Shown: one piece after another, positions 29,867 through 37,954 of the stretch | Numbering within the stretch: the stretch's first letter is position 1 | How the letters are laid out: each line of letters begins with the position of its first letter | NCBI RefSeq assembly: GCF_014541205.1 | Contig: NZ_CP061280.1 | Span: 1,380,798-1,444,797 of the forward strand | Direction: 5' to 3' | From: Mannheimia bovis | GTDB lineage: Bacteria; Pseudomonadota; Gammaproteobacteria; Enterobacterales; Pasteurellaceae | Length of the DNA stretch: 64,000 bases | Made by a program: the position numbers and the translations under genes | Notes under the pieces: generated by a model | Seen by the model: the letters and a program-made list of their open reading frames with translations, nothing else | Told to the model about the DNA's origin: nothing | Database searches by the model: none

Positions 29867-32800
29867 TTAGGCAATTTTCTCTACTTTCGCAGGAATGCCT
29901 TGGCGTACCGCCGAGCCACATACCCAATCGAGCATTGGGGATTTCACGGTTCTGGTATGATCTGCAATCGCTAAATCATTCAAGTTAATCCCTTTCTGAA
30001 TCATCGGATGAGCCGGCACTTCCACGCCGTTAATCAAGTAGGCGGTTGCCCCGTGTTGCTTATGCCCATAACCGTGTTCAATCGCAATCGTGCCTCGTGC
30101 TAAACCGTCCAGCACCATTATTTGTACGTTCAGGCTGGCAGCAGGGGTGCTTAGCTTAACTAAATCGCCGTGCTTAATCCCACGCTCTTTAGCATCTTCA
30201 CTGTGCATTGCGACAATACCTTCGGGCTTAATCGAGAGCAGTCGCAACTGCGGAATAACGCTACTCATAATGTTCGATTTAAACGAAATCAGCTTAAAGC
30301 CCCATTCCGATTGCGGATAGTGCTGTTCGAGGGTAGAGCCGTCCGCAAAACGAGGCGGCATATAGCTCGGGCAGCCGAGATAACGCTCGCCGTTGCAGTG
30401 GTGGCGGGCTTTTGAGACGGTTTCGTTCCAAATCTGCAAGCAGTTTTTCCATTGGAAGCCCATATTATCCTCTTTCCACGCCGACTCGTGTGGGGCGAAA
30501 CGTCCGCCTTTGCAGTACACATTCGCCACTTTCAGCACCTCTTCGGCTTTCAGCGTCTGTTGCAAGGTCGGCATCAGGCGTTGCACGCCGGTTAAGAGCA
30601 GATCTTGCTCGCTGGCATCGGGTGCCGGTTTTTCGCCGACAAACGCCACGTTCGCCGCCGCCCGCAGGAAATAATCTTCGCTACGGTTGAGCGGATAGGT
30701 ATTACCGTCAAGGTCGGCAATCGCATTTTCGCCAAAGCCCGGCAAGCCCATTTTCTTCGCCACGGCAATCACAAAACTTTCCATACAGACCACATCGCCC
30801 TCGGCGGTTTTGGCATTTTTAGACGGCACAATCGGGTGGCGTGCGGTGCTGGCTCGGGTCGGCACACCGCCCCACGGCGTAGAAAAGCCCCAGCTCTCGA
30901 AGTTGTGCGTATCCGGCACGATGTAGTCCGCCAGTGCCGTGGTTTCGTTCATAAAGGCATCAATCGCCACAAAGAGCGGTAGGATTTTCGGATCTTTTAA
31001 CTGCTCCACCGCCAAGGCATTCATCGCTCCCAAGCCGTAAAGCGGGTTGGTCATATGGCTGATCCACGCCTTCGCCGAATACGGATAACCCTGCACCATT
31101 GAGGTAAACATCTCGGTAGTTTGCCCGCCAGTGAACGGATACCATGCCCCTTTCGCCGGATACGGATTTTCGCCCTTGGCGACTTTTTGCTTGTATTCGC
31201 TTGAATTTTCGTAGGCTTTTTTACTGCGGGCAAGGTTTGTGCCTTTCGGCTTCACTTGATTCGGGAAGTTCGCCAAATCGTAGCGAGGTCCATCGCCAAA
31301 ATCTTTGAATTTGCCCGCCCCGACCGACATTCCGCCTTTTTTGTTCATATTGCCGACCATCGCATTCAGCAACAAAATCGCCCAGCTGGTGTAGAAACCG
31401 GTGCTATGCATTGTGCCACCGTGGGTAATCGCATTGGCTTTATGACCGTGTGAGGTGAATTTTTTCGCCAAGTTTTCAATCACTTGCACCGGCACACCGC
31501 AGATCTCGCTGTATTCCGCTAAGGTTTTTTGTCGGGCAGACTCTTTCAGCAACTGCATTGAGGATTTCACCCGTACTTCCGTGCCGTCCAACAATTTTGC
31601 AATTTCATCAACAAAAATAACCGCTTGTTGGCAGGCTTTCGCCATTACCAGCTCGCCTGTTGCCTGATCTTTCACCACAATCGCATTCTCTTCCACTTTA
31701 TCTTCGGGGTCGAGTTGCACATCTTGCAGATCGGTAATGCGTAACGCCTGCCCGAATTTCGGGTGTTTCTCGTCCGCCACAATCAAATGCGAAGCGTTGC
31801 AGTAGCTGGCGTGGTTGGCTTGGGTCATCGCCGACAGGCTTGGGCGAGAGAGATAGTCTGCGTTGAAACGCTCGTTTTCGATAATCCAACGCAACATCCC
31901 CATCACCAAGGCTAAATCGCCCTCGGGCTTAATCGGCACCCAATTATTATTTTGGGTAGCAAGGGTGGAGGTCATCTCCAAACGTGGGGCGACCACCACA
32001 TAGCTGAAATTGTCGTCCGGACGGCGTTTGGCAAGCTGACGGGCTTGGCGTTTGAACGGATTGCCCGACTGTGCCGGCGACGTGCCGATAAACAGGATAA
32101 ATTCGGCGTGATCCCAGTCCGGTTTGGCGTGCTGATTGTTGTCAAAATCTTTCATAAACGCCCCCGAACCGTTACGGTAGGAAGCCCCACAATACGCTCC
32201 GTGTTGGGAGAAGTTGATCGTGCCGAAACTGCGTTGGGCAAAGCGTTGCAACAACGGCTGACGACCTTCCGGACCGGCAAAGGTGACTAGCAGTTGGTTG
32301 GCTTTCACGCCTAAATCGGGCTGTTTCGGGTTGATCGGCTCTTGCAGGTTGCGAATGGCTTTCAGGCCTTCCACTTCGCCCTCGCCGAACAGATTACCGC
32401 TATTCACCACCTCTTCCACCAACTGCTCAAAGCTAATCGTCTGCCACTTGCCCTCGCCCCGTTTGCCGACACGTTTTAACGGATGAGTAATGCGGTATGG
32501 ACTATTGATGCTGTCCAAAAACGCCGCCCCACGCGCGCAAGCGGTTGAGCGGTTTTCAATCCCACTTTCGCCCGCCAGCAACACTTCCGCCTTGGCAATC
32601 GGCATACCGAACGGCAGGGTTTTATCGCTGGATAACGGGTGGTACGGGTTGCCCGAAATGCGGATAACTTGATTGGTTTTCAAATCGACCCTCGCCCGCA
32701 CGCCACACTGCGTCCAACAGCCCATACACTGCGTATTGCACACAATTTGGTCAGGATTGCTCAATAGCTTGCCGTCAATCACTTGATATTCCGGCACAAG

Positions 32801-32959
32801 CGAATTGCCGTGAATCGGATCACGGGTTTTCTCACCCGATGTGCCGTGCATCACCCCTTTGGCAATCTCCGACACTTTCGGCGCATACCCCGCACCAAAC
32901 GCCGCCGCCCCACCAAGGGCTAGGCCGCCTTTTAATAGATTTCTGCGTTTATTGTTCAT
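29867..32959 (-). CDS. ttrA: Tetrathionate reductase subunit A (molybdopterin catalytic subunit)
   Basis: A 1030-residue molybdopterin oxidoreductase. The start is placed at the ATG at 32959 (MNNKRRNLLKGGLALGGAAAFG), which gives a Tat signal with R5-R6 and has GGGGAAAAG upstream. The N-terminal iron-sulfur region shows CNTQCMGCWTQCGVRARVD with a further Cys in ACARG. The length and the ttrB-ttrC-ttrA order match Salmonella tetrathionate reductase, in which TtrA reduces tetrathionate to thiosulfate outside the inner membrane. Other members of the family (arsenate, selenate or thiosulfate reductases) are less likely given the linked ttrSR genes. Base composition is visibly GC-richer than neighbouring genes. 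Confidence 0.88.
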   Translation of the reverse strand: MNNKRRNLLKGGLALGGAAAFGAGYAPKVSEIAKGVMHGTSGEKTRDPIHGNSLVPEYQVIDGKLLSNPDQIVCNTQCMGCWTQCGVRARVDLKTNQVIRISGNPYHPLSSDKTLPFGMPIAKAEVLLAGESGIENRSTACARGAAFLDSINSPYRITHPLKRVGKRGEGKWQTISFEQLVEEVVNSGNLFGEGEVEGLKAIRNLQEPINPKQPDLGVKANQLLVTFAGPEGRQPLLQRFAQRSFGTINFSQHGAYCGASYRNGSGAFMKDFDNNQHAKPDWDHAEFILFIGTSPAQSGNPFKRQARQLAKRRPDDNFSYVVVAPRLEMTSTLATQNNNWVPIKPEGDLALVMGMLRWIIENERFNADYLSRPSLSAMTQANHASYCNASHLIVADEKHPKFGQALRITDLQDVQLDPEDKVEENAIVVKDQATGELVMAKACQQAVIFVDEIAKLLDGTEVRVKSSMQLLKESARQKTLAEYSEICGVPVQVIENLAKKFTSHGHKANAITHGGTMHSTGFYTSWAILLLNAMVGNMNKKGGMSVGAGKFKDFGDGPRYDLANFPNQVKPKGTNLARSKKAYENSSEYKQKVAKGENPYPAKGAWYPFTGGQTTEMFTSMVQGYPYSAKAWISHMTNPLYGLGAMNALAVEQLKDPKILPLFVAIDAFMNETTALADYIVPDTHNFESWGFSTPWGGVPTRASTARHPIVPSKNAKTAEGDVVCMESFVIAVAKKMGLPGFGENAIADLDGNTYPLNRSEDYFLRAAANVAFVGEKPAPDASEQDLLLTGVQRLMPTLQQTLKAEEVLKVANVYCKGGRFAPHESAWKEDNMGFQWKNCLQIWNETVSKARHHCNGERYLGCPSYMPPRFADGSTLEQHYPQSEWGFKLISFKSNIMSSVIPQLRLLSIKPEGIVAMHSEDAKERGIKHGDLVKLSTPAASLNVQIMVLDGLARGTIAIEHGYGHKQHGATAYLINGVEVPAHPMIQKGINLNDLAIADHTRTVKSPMLDWVCGSAVRQGIPAKVEKIA

Positions 32960-33965
32960 TTTTCTTTTCCCCACAAATCATCACATTCAGTTGCCATACA
33001 ACCACGCTGACTAAAACCGCCAAGCCAAAAATCCCCACAATCCCTAATCCGCCATCGACTGCGAGCCAATCAAAATGGTACGGATTTTGCAGAGCGTTGG
33101 TTTTGGCGATAGTTTGGGTTTGGATCACCAATACCCAACGTAACCACCAGCCGAAGCCGATGAGAGCGACTACTCCGAGCCATTGCAAGCGGTGGTTTTT
33201 GCTTGAAAAACTGCAAACAAGGGCAATGAGCCAGCAGATGCCGGTGAGATAAGCGGTGATTGAGCCGTTGAAGAGTAGGGCGAAATCACGTTGGGCAGTT
33301 TCACTGCTGAATGCCAATCCTGCGACTGAAAGTGCGGTTAAAATGAGCAGAATTTGTAGCGATACACTACGTTCATCGCTACGTGCAAGAAAACGGGTTA
33401 GCCCTAATGCCACCGCCCACGCCGAGAACAACATAATCGGCAGTAGCCACGTACTGTGCCACAAAGCTCTTGTGCCGGTTTGATAGGTTTCAAGCACGGT
33501 GTAGCCGATAATGCCGACGGCGGTGAGTGCCGAAAACAGGCGGAATGCCCAGAGCAAGCTTTGACTGCGTAGAATTGGCAGATTGAGCAACGCTAGCCAT
33601 TTTGGCAGGTTCGGGCGGGCGTTGTGTGCCAAGGTCAGCACGAAATAGCCGGCAACTGCCACGCTGAACAACGGCAGAATAATCGCCCCCCACGCCATCG
33701 GTGACCACCACGCAAAATCGGTGTAAAAATGCAAAATTCGGCTTGGCTGGTGCAGGTCGGCGGTGAGAGCCACCGGAGCGACAATCGAGCCGATAAAGGC
33801 AATCAACACTGCTGACTGTTCACAAGCGGTCGGTTTCCCTGCTTTTTTTGCAAACAGCACCGCCGTGAATACCGCCGTTGCCGCCACGCCGACAAAGAAG
33901 AAATAATTGACAATCCACGGCAACCAAACAATATGTTGCGGTTCGACTAATACTTCACGAATCAT
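32949..33965 (-). CDS. ttrC: Tetrathionate reductase subunit C (NrfD-type membrane quinol dehydrogenase)
   Basis: A 338-residue integral membrane protein with about nine hydrophobic helices, of the NrfD/PsrC type. It oxidises quinol and passes electrons to TtrB. The start is the ATG at 33965 (MIREVLVEPQHIVWLPWIVNYFFF), one base after the ttrB stop. A longer frame reading into ttrB adds an Arg-rich unconserved leader and is rejected. It overlaps ttrA by 11 bp. An H. influenzae-type uptake word AAGTGCGGT lies inside at 33330-33338. Confidence 0.87.
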   Translation of the reverse strand: MIREVLVEPQHIVWLPWIVNYFFFVGVAATAVFTAVLFAKKAGKPTACEQSAVLIAFIGSIVAPVALTADLHQPSRILHFYTDFAWWSPMAWGAIILPLFSVAVAGYFVLTLAHNARPNLPKWLALLNLPILRSQSLLWAFRLFSALTAVGIIGYTVLETYQTGTRALWHSTWLLPIMLFSAWAVALGLTRFLARSDERSVSLQILLILTALSVAGLAFSSETAQRDFALLFNGSITAYLTGICWLIALVCSFSSKNHRLQWLGVVALIGFGWWLRWVLVIQTQTIAKTNALQNPYHFDWLAVDGGLGIVGIFGLAVLVSVVVWQLNVMICGEKKNEQ

Positions 33966-33966
33966 T

Positions 33967-34686
33967 TTACGCCTCCCCCGTCCAAAGCATCGGCTGACCA
34001 TCGACTTTGCTCACAAACGCCTCGTCCAGCCCTAAATAAAAGACGTGCGGAACAGTGCCGGATTCCGGTTTCAGCACTTTCAACTCGTCTTTATGTTGTT
34101 GATAAATTTGAGAAATTTGGCTTTTCGGATCGTTCAAATCGCCAATCACCCTTGCTCCACCCACGCAACTTTCCACACACGCAGGGAGCAAACCTGCCTC
34201 CAAACGGTGCGAACAGAAGGTGCATTTGTCGGCGGTTTTGGTCTCTTCATTGATGAAACGGGCATCGTACGGGCACGCCTGCACGCAGTAGCCACAGCCG
34301 ATACACTGCTCGTTGTTGATCACCACAATCCCGTCTTTACGTTGGAAAGTTGCCTGCACCGGACAGACCGGCACGCACGGCGGTTGGTCGCAGTGGTTAC
34401 ACAGGCGTGGCAACACCACATTATTCGCCACCTGCTGACCGTTGGTGATTTCATACTGACGCACAGTGGTGCGGAAGCTGTGCAACGGCGTGGCGTTCTC
34501 CACCGAACAGCTCACCGTACAAGCCTGACAGCCGATACATTTGCGTAAATCGATCAACATTCCGTAGCGTTTCGCCCCATCGCCATCACGACGATCAGGC
34601 ATAAACGCCTTCGCCTGAGCCAATGGCATCGCCACTGCCCCCACCGTTAAGGCGGACTTCAAAAATAATCGTTTCGTAATATCCAT
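33967..34686 (-). CDS. ttrB: Tetrathionate reductase subunit B (four [4Fe-4S] ferredoxin)
   Basis: A 239-residue electron-transfer subunit. Four cysteine clusters are readable: CIGCQACTVSC, CNHCDQPPCVPVCP, CIGCGYCVQACP and CTFCSHRLEAGLLPACVESC. The start at 34686 gives MDITKRLFLKSALTVGAVAMP, a Tat-like signal in which the twin arginine is Lys-Arg. The same KR variant is known to function in Salmonella TtrB. It is the first gene of ttrBCA, with an FNR-like site about 100 bp upstream of its start codon. Confidence 0.88.
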   Translation of the reverse strand: MDITKRLFLKSALTVGAVAMPLAQAKAFMPDRRDGDGAKRYGMLIDLRKCIGCQACTVSCSVENATPLHSFRTTVRQYEITNGQQVANNVVLPRLCNHCDQPPCVPVCPVQATFQRKDGIVVINNEQCIGCGYCVQACPYDARFINEETKTADKCTFCSHRLEAGLLPACVESCVGGARVIGDLNDPKSQISQIYQQHKDELKVLKPESGTVPHVFYLGLDEAFVSKVDGQPMLWTGEA

Positions 34687-34748
34687 ACGTCCCCACAATG
34701 ATAAAAAATCAAACAGGGGTATTGTAAAAACGGGCGGATTAGGTGGGT

Positions 34749-34792
34749 ATTGTGGTTTTCCACATATCGGGAGGAAGTTTGATTTGGGTCAA
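34749..34792 (-). promoter_or_regulatory. FNR-type site and -10 box for ttrBCA
   Basis: On the minus strand TTGACCCAAATCAA (34792-34779) matches the FNR consensus TTGAT-N4-ATCAA at nine of ten bases. A CACAAT -10 box (34754-34749) places the start point near 34743, about 42 bp from the site centre, which is the class II activator position. Anaerobic activation is expected for this respiratory enzyme. Confidence 0.6.
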
Positions 34793-34801
34793 GGGGGAGG
34801 T

Positions 34802-34860
34802 AGCAAGCGGTCAAAGTGCTGTGGGGATTTGCAAAGTTTTGGGGGATTTTGACCGCTTGT
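34802..34860. terminator. Paired uptake-sequence stem-loop after the merR-type gene
   Basis: AGCAAGCGGT (34802-34811) and ACCGCTTGT (34852-34860). It lies 34 bp after the merR-type stop (minus strand) and before the ttrB promoter. Confidence 0.5.
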
Positions 34861-34894
34861 AAGCCTGAGTAAAGTGGCATCTAAAACTTATTAT

Positions 34895-35296
34895 TTACCC
34901 TAATTCCTTAATATTTTGAATAATTTGACAATGTGCCACATCATTGTTTTGGCAACCCACCATATTTTCCAACAAAGTCTTGATGAGTTGTAATTGAGCA
35001 ATTTGCTCGTTAATTGCATTCAAATGTTTTTTCGCCAACTCATCGACACTTTCACACGAATTTGTTGGATTTTTTTGTATATCTAGCAACATTTTGCACT
35101 CGTCAAGTGATAAATTCATCGCACGACACGCTTTGATAAAGCTGAGTTCGGCTAAATGTGTTTCGTCAAATACCCGATAACCGTTGGCTTGACGCTTGGC
35201 CTGACTGATTAAACCCAACTTCTCGTAATAGCGGATAGTTTCTAAATGCACACCGCTTTTTTGGCTCAATTCATTGATTTTAAATTTTTCTAACAT
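34895..35296 (-). CDS. MerR-family metal-responsive regulator (ZntR/CadR-like)
   Basis: A 133-residue MerR-type regulator. The N-terminal winged helix FKINELSQKSGVHLETIRYYEKLGLI is followed by a long dimerisation helix. Cysteines at 57, 67, 81, 115 and 123 include the C81 and C115/C123 arrangement expected of zinc/cadmium/lead sensors. It is transcribed away from a cation transporter gene. The 74-bp gap between them holds a promoter with the long 19-bp spacer typical of MerR control. Confidence 0.88.
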   Translation of the reverse strand: MLEKFKINELSQKSGVHLETIRYYEKLGLISQAKRQANGYRVFDETHLAELSFIKACRAMNLSLDECKMLLDIQKNPTNSCESVDELAKKHLNAINEQIAQLQLIKTLLENMVGCQNNDVAHCQIIQNIKELG

Positions 35297-35303
35297 TAGA
35301 TGC

Positions 35304-35334
35304 TTGACCCTGTAATGACTACGGAGTTTATAGT
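35304..35334 (+). promoter_or_regulatory. MerR-type promoter with 19-bp spacer
   Basis: TTGACC (35304-35309) and TATAGT (35329-35334) are separated by 19 bp. An imperfect dyad (ACCCTGTAAT...ACTACGGAGT, 35307-35327, 14 of 20 symmetric positions) fills the spacer. This is the classic layout for underwinding activation by a MerR-family protein. Confidence 0.72.
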
Positions 35335-35370
35335 GTACTCCAATTTTTAATCAATGACTTGGAGAAAATT

Positions 35371-35997
35371 ATGCCGTGTTGTAACAATTCGTGCGCCAGC
35401 AACCAAAATCGCCATTTATCGCCACAATACAAAAAAGTGCTATGGATTGCCTTAATCGTCAATTTCACGATGTTTATTGTGGAAATCGTAATGGGCATTT
35501 CGGCAGGTTCGGTGTCTTTATTGTCGGATAGCTTAGATTTTTTAGGCGATAGTGCTAACTATGTGATTAGTTTGATTGTTCTGCCAATGGCATTATCGTG
35601 GCGTGCCAAAGCGTCAATGTTAAAAGGGCTAACAATGGGAAGTTTTGGCTTGTTCATTCTTTTCACCACGATTTATCAATGGTTTAACGGTAAATTACCT
35701 GATTATGCCCAAATGAGTGCGGTGGGAGTATTGGCATTATTTGCGAATGTATGGGTAGCTTGGCTGTTGTATCGTTTTCGTGACGGCGACAGCAATATGC
35801 AAAGCGTGTGGCTTTGTTCCCGTAATGATGCAATTGGCAATTTAGCTGTGGTAGGTGCCGGCGTAGCAGTTTATTTTACCAACTCTAAATATCCTGATTT
35901 ATTAGTCGCATTTGTGCTGGCGTTTTTAGCCATTTCGGCGGCGGTTACAATTATTCGTCAGGCTTGGAGAGAATTAAAGACTATATCAAATTGGTAA
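35371..35997 (+). CDS. Cation transporter of the CDF type
   Basis: A 208-residue six-helix membrane protein of the cation diffusion facilitator family. The start is the ATG at 35371, with TTGGAGA as ribosome-binding site (an upstream TTG is part of that site). The N-terminus is cysteine-rich (MPCCNNSCASNQNRH), fitting soft metal binding. Metal-site motifs are SLLSDSLDFLGDSANY in helix 2 and RNDAIGN in helix 5. It lacks the cytoplasmic C-terminal domain of larger members such as FieF/ZitB. It probably exports Zn2+, Cd2+ or a similar ion under control of the adjacent MerR-type regulator. Confidence 0.82.
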   Translation: MPCCNNSCASNQNRHLSPQYKKVLWIALIVNFTMFIVEIVMGISAGSVSLLSDSLDFLGDSANYVISLIVLPMALSWRAKASMLKGLTMGSFGLFILFTTIYQWFNGKLPDYAQMSAVGVLALFANVWVAWLLYRFRDGDSNMQSVWLCSRNDAIGNLAVVGAGVAVYFTNSKYPDLLVAFVLAFLAISAAVTIIRQAWRELKTISNW

Positions 35998-36058
35998 AAT
36001 TTCCCTAAAAATACACCACTTGCATACCTAACACGCTAACACGTACTAGGTTACGCAT

Positions 36059-36083
36059 AGCAGAGTAGCTCTGCTGCTCTTTA
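36059..36083 (+). terminator. Terminator after the cation transporter gene
   Basis: AGCAGAG (36059-36065) pairs with CTCTGCT (36069-36075), 3-nt loop, followed by GCTCTTTATTT. A moderate terminator 62 bp after the stop. Confidence 0.55.
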
Positions 36084-36092
36084 TTTACAGAT

Positions 36093-36157
36093 ACAAAATT
36101 TCAGAAATTTTGTGTATATCCTTATAACATGCACAAATTTCTCGCTTTTTTGTGCAT
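36093..36157. repeat. Two palindromes upstream of ttrS
   Basis: ACAAAATTT (36093-36101) and AAATTTTGT (36105-36113) are separated by CAG. ATGCACAAA (36129-36137) and TTTGTGCAT (36149-36157) are separated by 11 bp. They occupy the 67-131 bp before the ttrS start and could be operators or RNA hairpins. No known motif is recognised. Confidence 0.5.
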
Positions 36158-36223
36158 ATTTCTGCTGAATTTTCACTCTCAACCCATTACTATAACCATA
36201 TTGATTAACCAACTCACTCGGAA

Positions 36224-37876
36224 ATGAAACGCCTACTTTTCTTCCTTCTCTTCTTTTCCCATACCATCTGGGCCGAAACCTACCAAATCGGCATTCTCGC
36301 CCAGCGTGGGGAAGCCTATACTCGTACCCATTGGCAGCCTTGGGTGGATTGGTTGAACGGGCAGTTTCCGAATGAGCGGTTTGAGCTTGTGCCGTTGGGA
36401 TTGGGCGAGGCGAACAGTCGGGCGGAGTTGGATTTTTTGTTGACTAACCAAGCCCAATTTTTCTATTTAAGTCGGCAGAATGTCCGTTGGTTGGCGACGC
36501 TTGCCAGTCCGTTTGCCGAAAACGGCGAGCAGGGGGCGATTGGCAGTAGCATTTGGGTGCGTGCCGACAGCCCTTATCAGCGCCTTGCCGACCTGAAAGG
36601 CAAAACCCTGAGTGCGGTGGATAACGATGCGTTCGGCGGTTTTCTGCTTGGTTATTACGAATTTCATCGCCAGGGAATGCGTCAAAATCGGGATTTTGAC
36701 GTGCAATTTTCCGGCTTTCCGGTGGATAACACCTTGTTTTTATTGGCGGAAAAGCAGGTTGAGGCGGCGATTGCTCCTGTCTGTTTAATGGAAGAATTGG
36801 CGAAAGAGGGCAAGATCAAGCGGTCGGATTTCCGCTTAATTTTGCAAAATCCGCAGGCACAGGGTTGTGAGGCAAGCACCGAGTTACTGCCGAACTGGTC
36901 GCTAGGGGCAATGCCGAATGTGCCGAACGCCCTAGCAGCCCAAATTTCGACCGCACTTTTGGCGAGCCAATCACCCGATTTGCCCCGTTGGACACCGCCG
37001 TTTGCCTCGTTTCAAGCCGACCTGATTTTGCGTGAGCTCTATCGCCACCCACAACAAAAAAGCCTGTGGGCAACGGTGCAGGATTGGATTTTGCTTAATA
37101 AATTCGGGCTGTTAGTGGTCGCTGGTTTTATCCTGCTTAACTTGGCAGGGCTACGTTATCAGGTCTATCGCAAAAGCAAGGCGTTGCAGGCGGCGTATCG
37201 AGAAATGCAACAGTATCAGCAGGAACTTGCCCGAGCCGACCGCCTCAGTCTGCTCGGCGAGATGACCACCGGCTTTGCCCACGAGCTGAAACAACCGCTT
37301 TCGGCGATCCGAATGTATGCCGAAGGTCTGAAAAATCAGAGTGAAGACGGCTACGCCCGCCAAATTTTGGCGAAAATTATTGGGCAGGTGGATCGCTGTG
37401 TGAATACGATGCAGACGATCCGCAACTGGGTACAAAACCGCCCGCAAACCGCCCCGCAAGCGGTAGTTTTGAATGAATTAATTGCCAAAGTGTTCGAGTT
37501 TGTGGCGGTGGAAAATCGGCAAAATGCCCACATTCATCTCCACGCCGACCGCCTCTACCGACTTGAAATTCACGCCACCTTGCTCGAACAGGTGCTGACC
37601 AACTGTCTGCTCAACGCCCTGCAAACCGGGGCGAGCGAGATTACCGTCCGTCTGCGACCGCAAGAAAACGGCTTGGCGATTGAAATTGAAGACAACGGCG
37701 GCGGTTTTTCCGAATCCCAACTCGCCTTCCCCTTTGCCCCATTCCGCACCGACAAACCGCACGGACTGGGCTTAGGCTTGGTGCTATGCCAACGACTGAT
37801 GCAGTCGATAGGTGGCGAGATTACATTGAGTAATGGGGAAGAGGGGGCGAAGGTAACCTTAGTTCTTCCATTGTAG
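36224..37876 (+). CDS. ttrS: Tetrathionate sensor histidine kinase TtrS
   Basis: A 550-residue sensor kinase. A signal peptide (MKRLLFFLLFFSHTIWA) leads into a periplasmic PhnD-like binding domain (about 18-275, starting TYQIGILAQRGEAYTRTHWQPWVDWLN). One transmembrane helix follows (FGLLVVAGFILLNLAGL). The phospho-acceptor domain reads GEMTTGFAHELKQPLSAIRMYAEGL, and the ATPase domain shows NALQTGA, DNGGGFS and GLGLGLVLCQRLM. A dedicated periplasmic sensor of this type with ttrBCA nearby is diagnostic of TtrS. Its last two codons and stop lie in an intergenic palindromic repeat. The gene is GC-rich and contains an extended H. influenzae-type uptake sequence (36950-36958, reverse orientation). 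Confidence 0.88.
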   Translation: MKRLLFFLLFFSHTIWAETYQIGILAQRGEAYTRTHWQPWVDWLNGQFPNERFELVPLGLGEANSRAELDFLLTNQAQFFYLSRQNVRWLATLASPFAENGEQGAIGSSIWVRADSPYQRLADLKGKTLSAVDNDAFGGFLLGYYEFHRQGMRQNRDFDVQFSGFPVDNTLFLLAEKQVEAAIAPVCLMEELAKEGKIKRSDFRLILQNPQAQGCEASTELLPNWSLGAMPNVPNALAAQISTALLASQSPDLPRWTPPFASFQADLILRELYRHPQQKSLWATVQDWILLNKFGLLVVAGFILLNLAGLRYQVYRKSKALQAAYREMQQYQQELARADRLSLLGEMTTGFAHELKQPLSAIRMYAEGLKNQSEDGYARQILAKIIGQVDRCVNTMQTIRNWVQNRPQTAPQAVVLNELIAKVFEFVAVENRQNAHIHLHADRLYRLEIHATLLEQVLTNCLLNALQTGASEITVRLRPQENGLAIEIEDNGGGFSESQLAFPFAPFRTDKPHGLGLGLVLCQRLMQSIGGEITLSNGEEGAKVTLVLPL

Positions 37877-37938
37877 GGGCGAATTACATTCGCCCCTGAT
37901 CCAAATCATCAACAGGGCGGATGTAATCCGCCCCTACA
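37872..37938. repeat. Palindromic intergenic repeat at the ttrS end
   Basis: TGTAGGGGCG (37872-37881) and CGCCCCTACA (37929-37938) form the outer arms. Inside are two related units, GAATTACATTCGCCCCT and GGGCGGATGTAATCCGCC, each partly self-complementary. The TAG at 37874-37876 in the left arm is the ttrS stop codon. It resembles dispersed GC-rich palindromic repeats seen in Pasteurellaceae and other genomes (recalled, not searched). Confidence 0.75.
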
Positions 37939-37954
37939 AAAAAGAGGAAACACA

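Noticed and set aside
30289-32672. Several 60-125 codon plus- and minus-strand frames inside ttrA
   Set aside because: They arise because the GC-rich gene has few stops in other phases. None has a recognisable domain or a ribosome-binding site.
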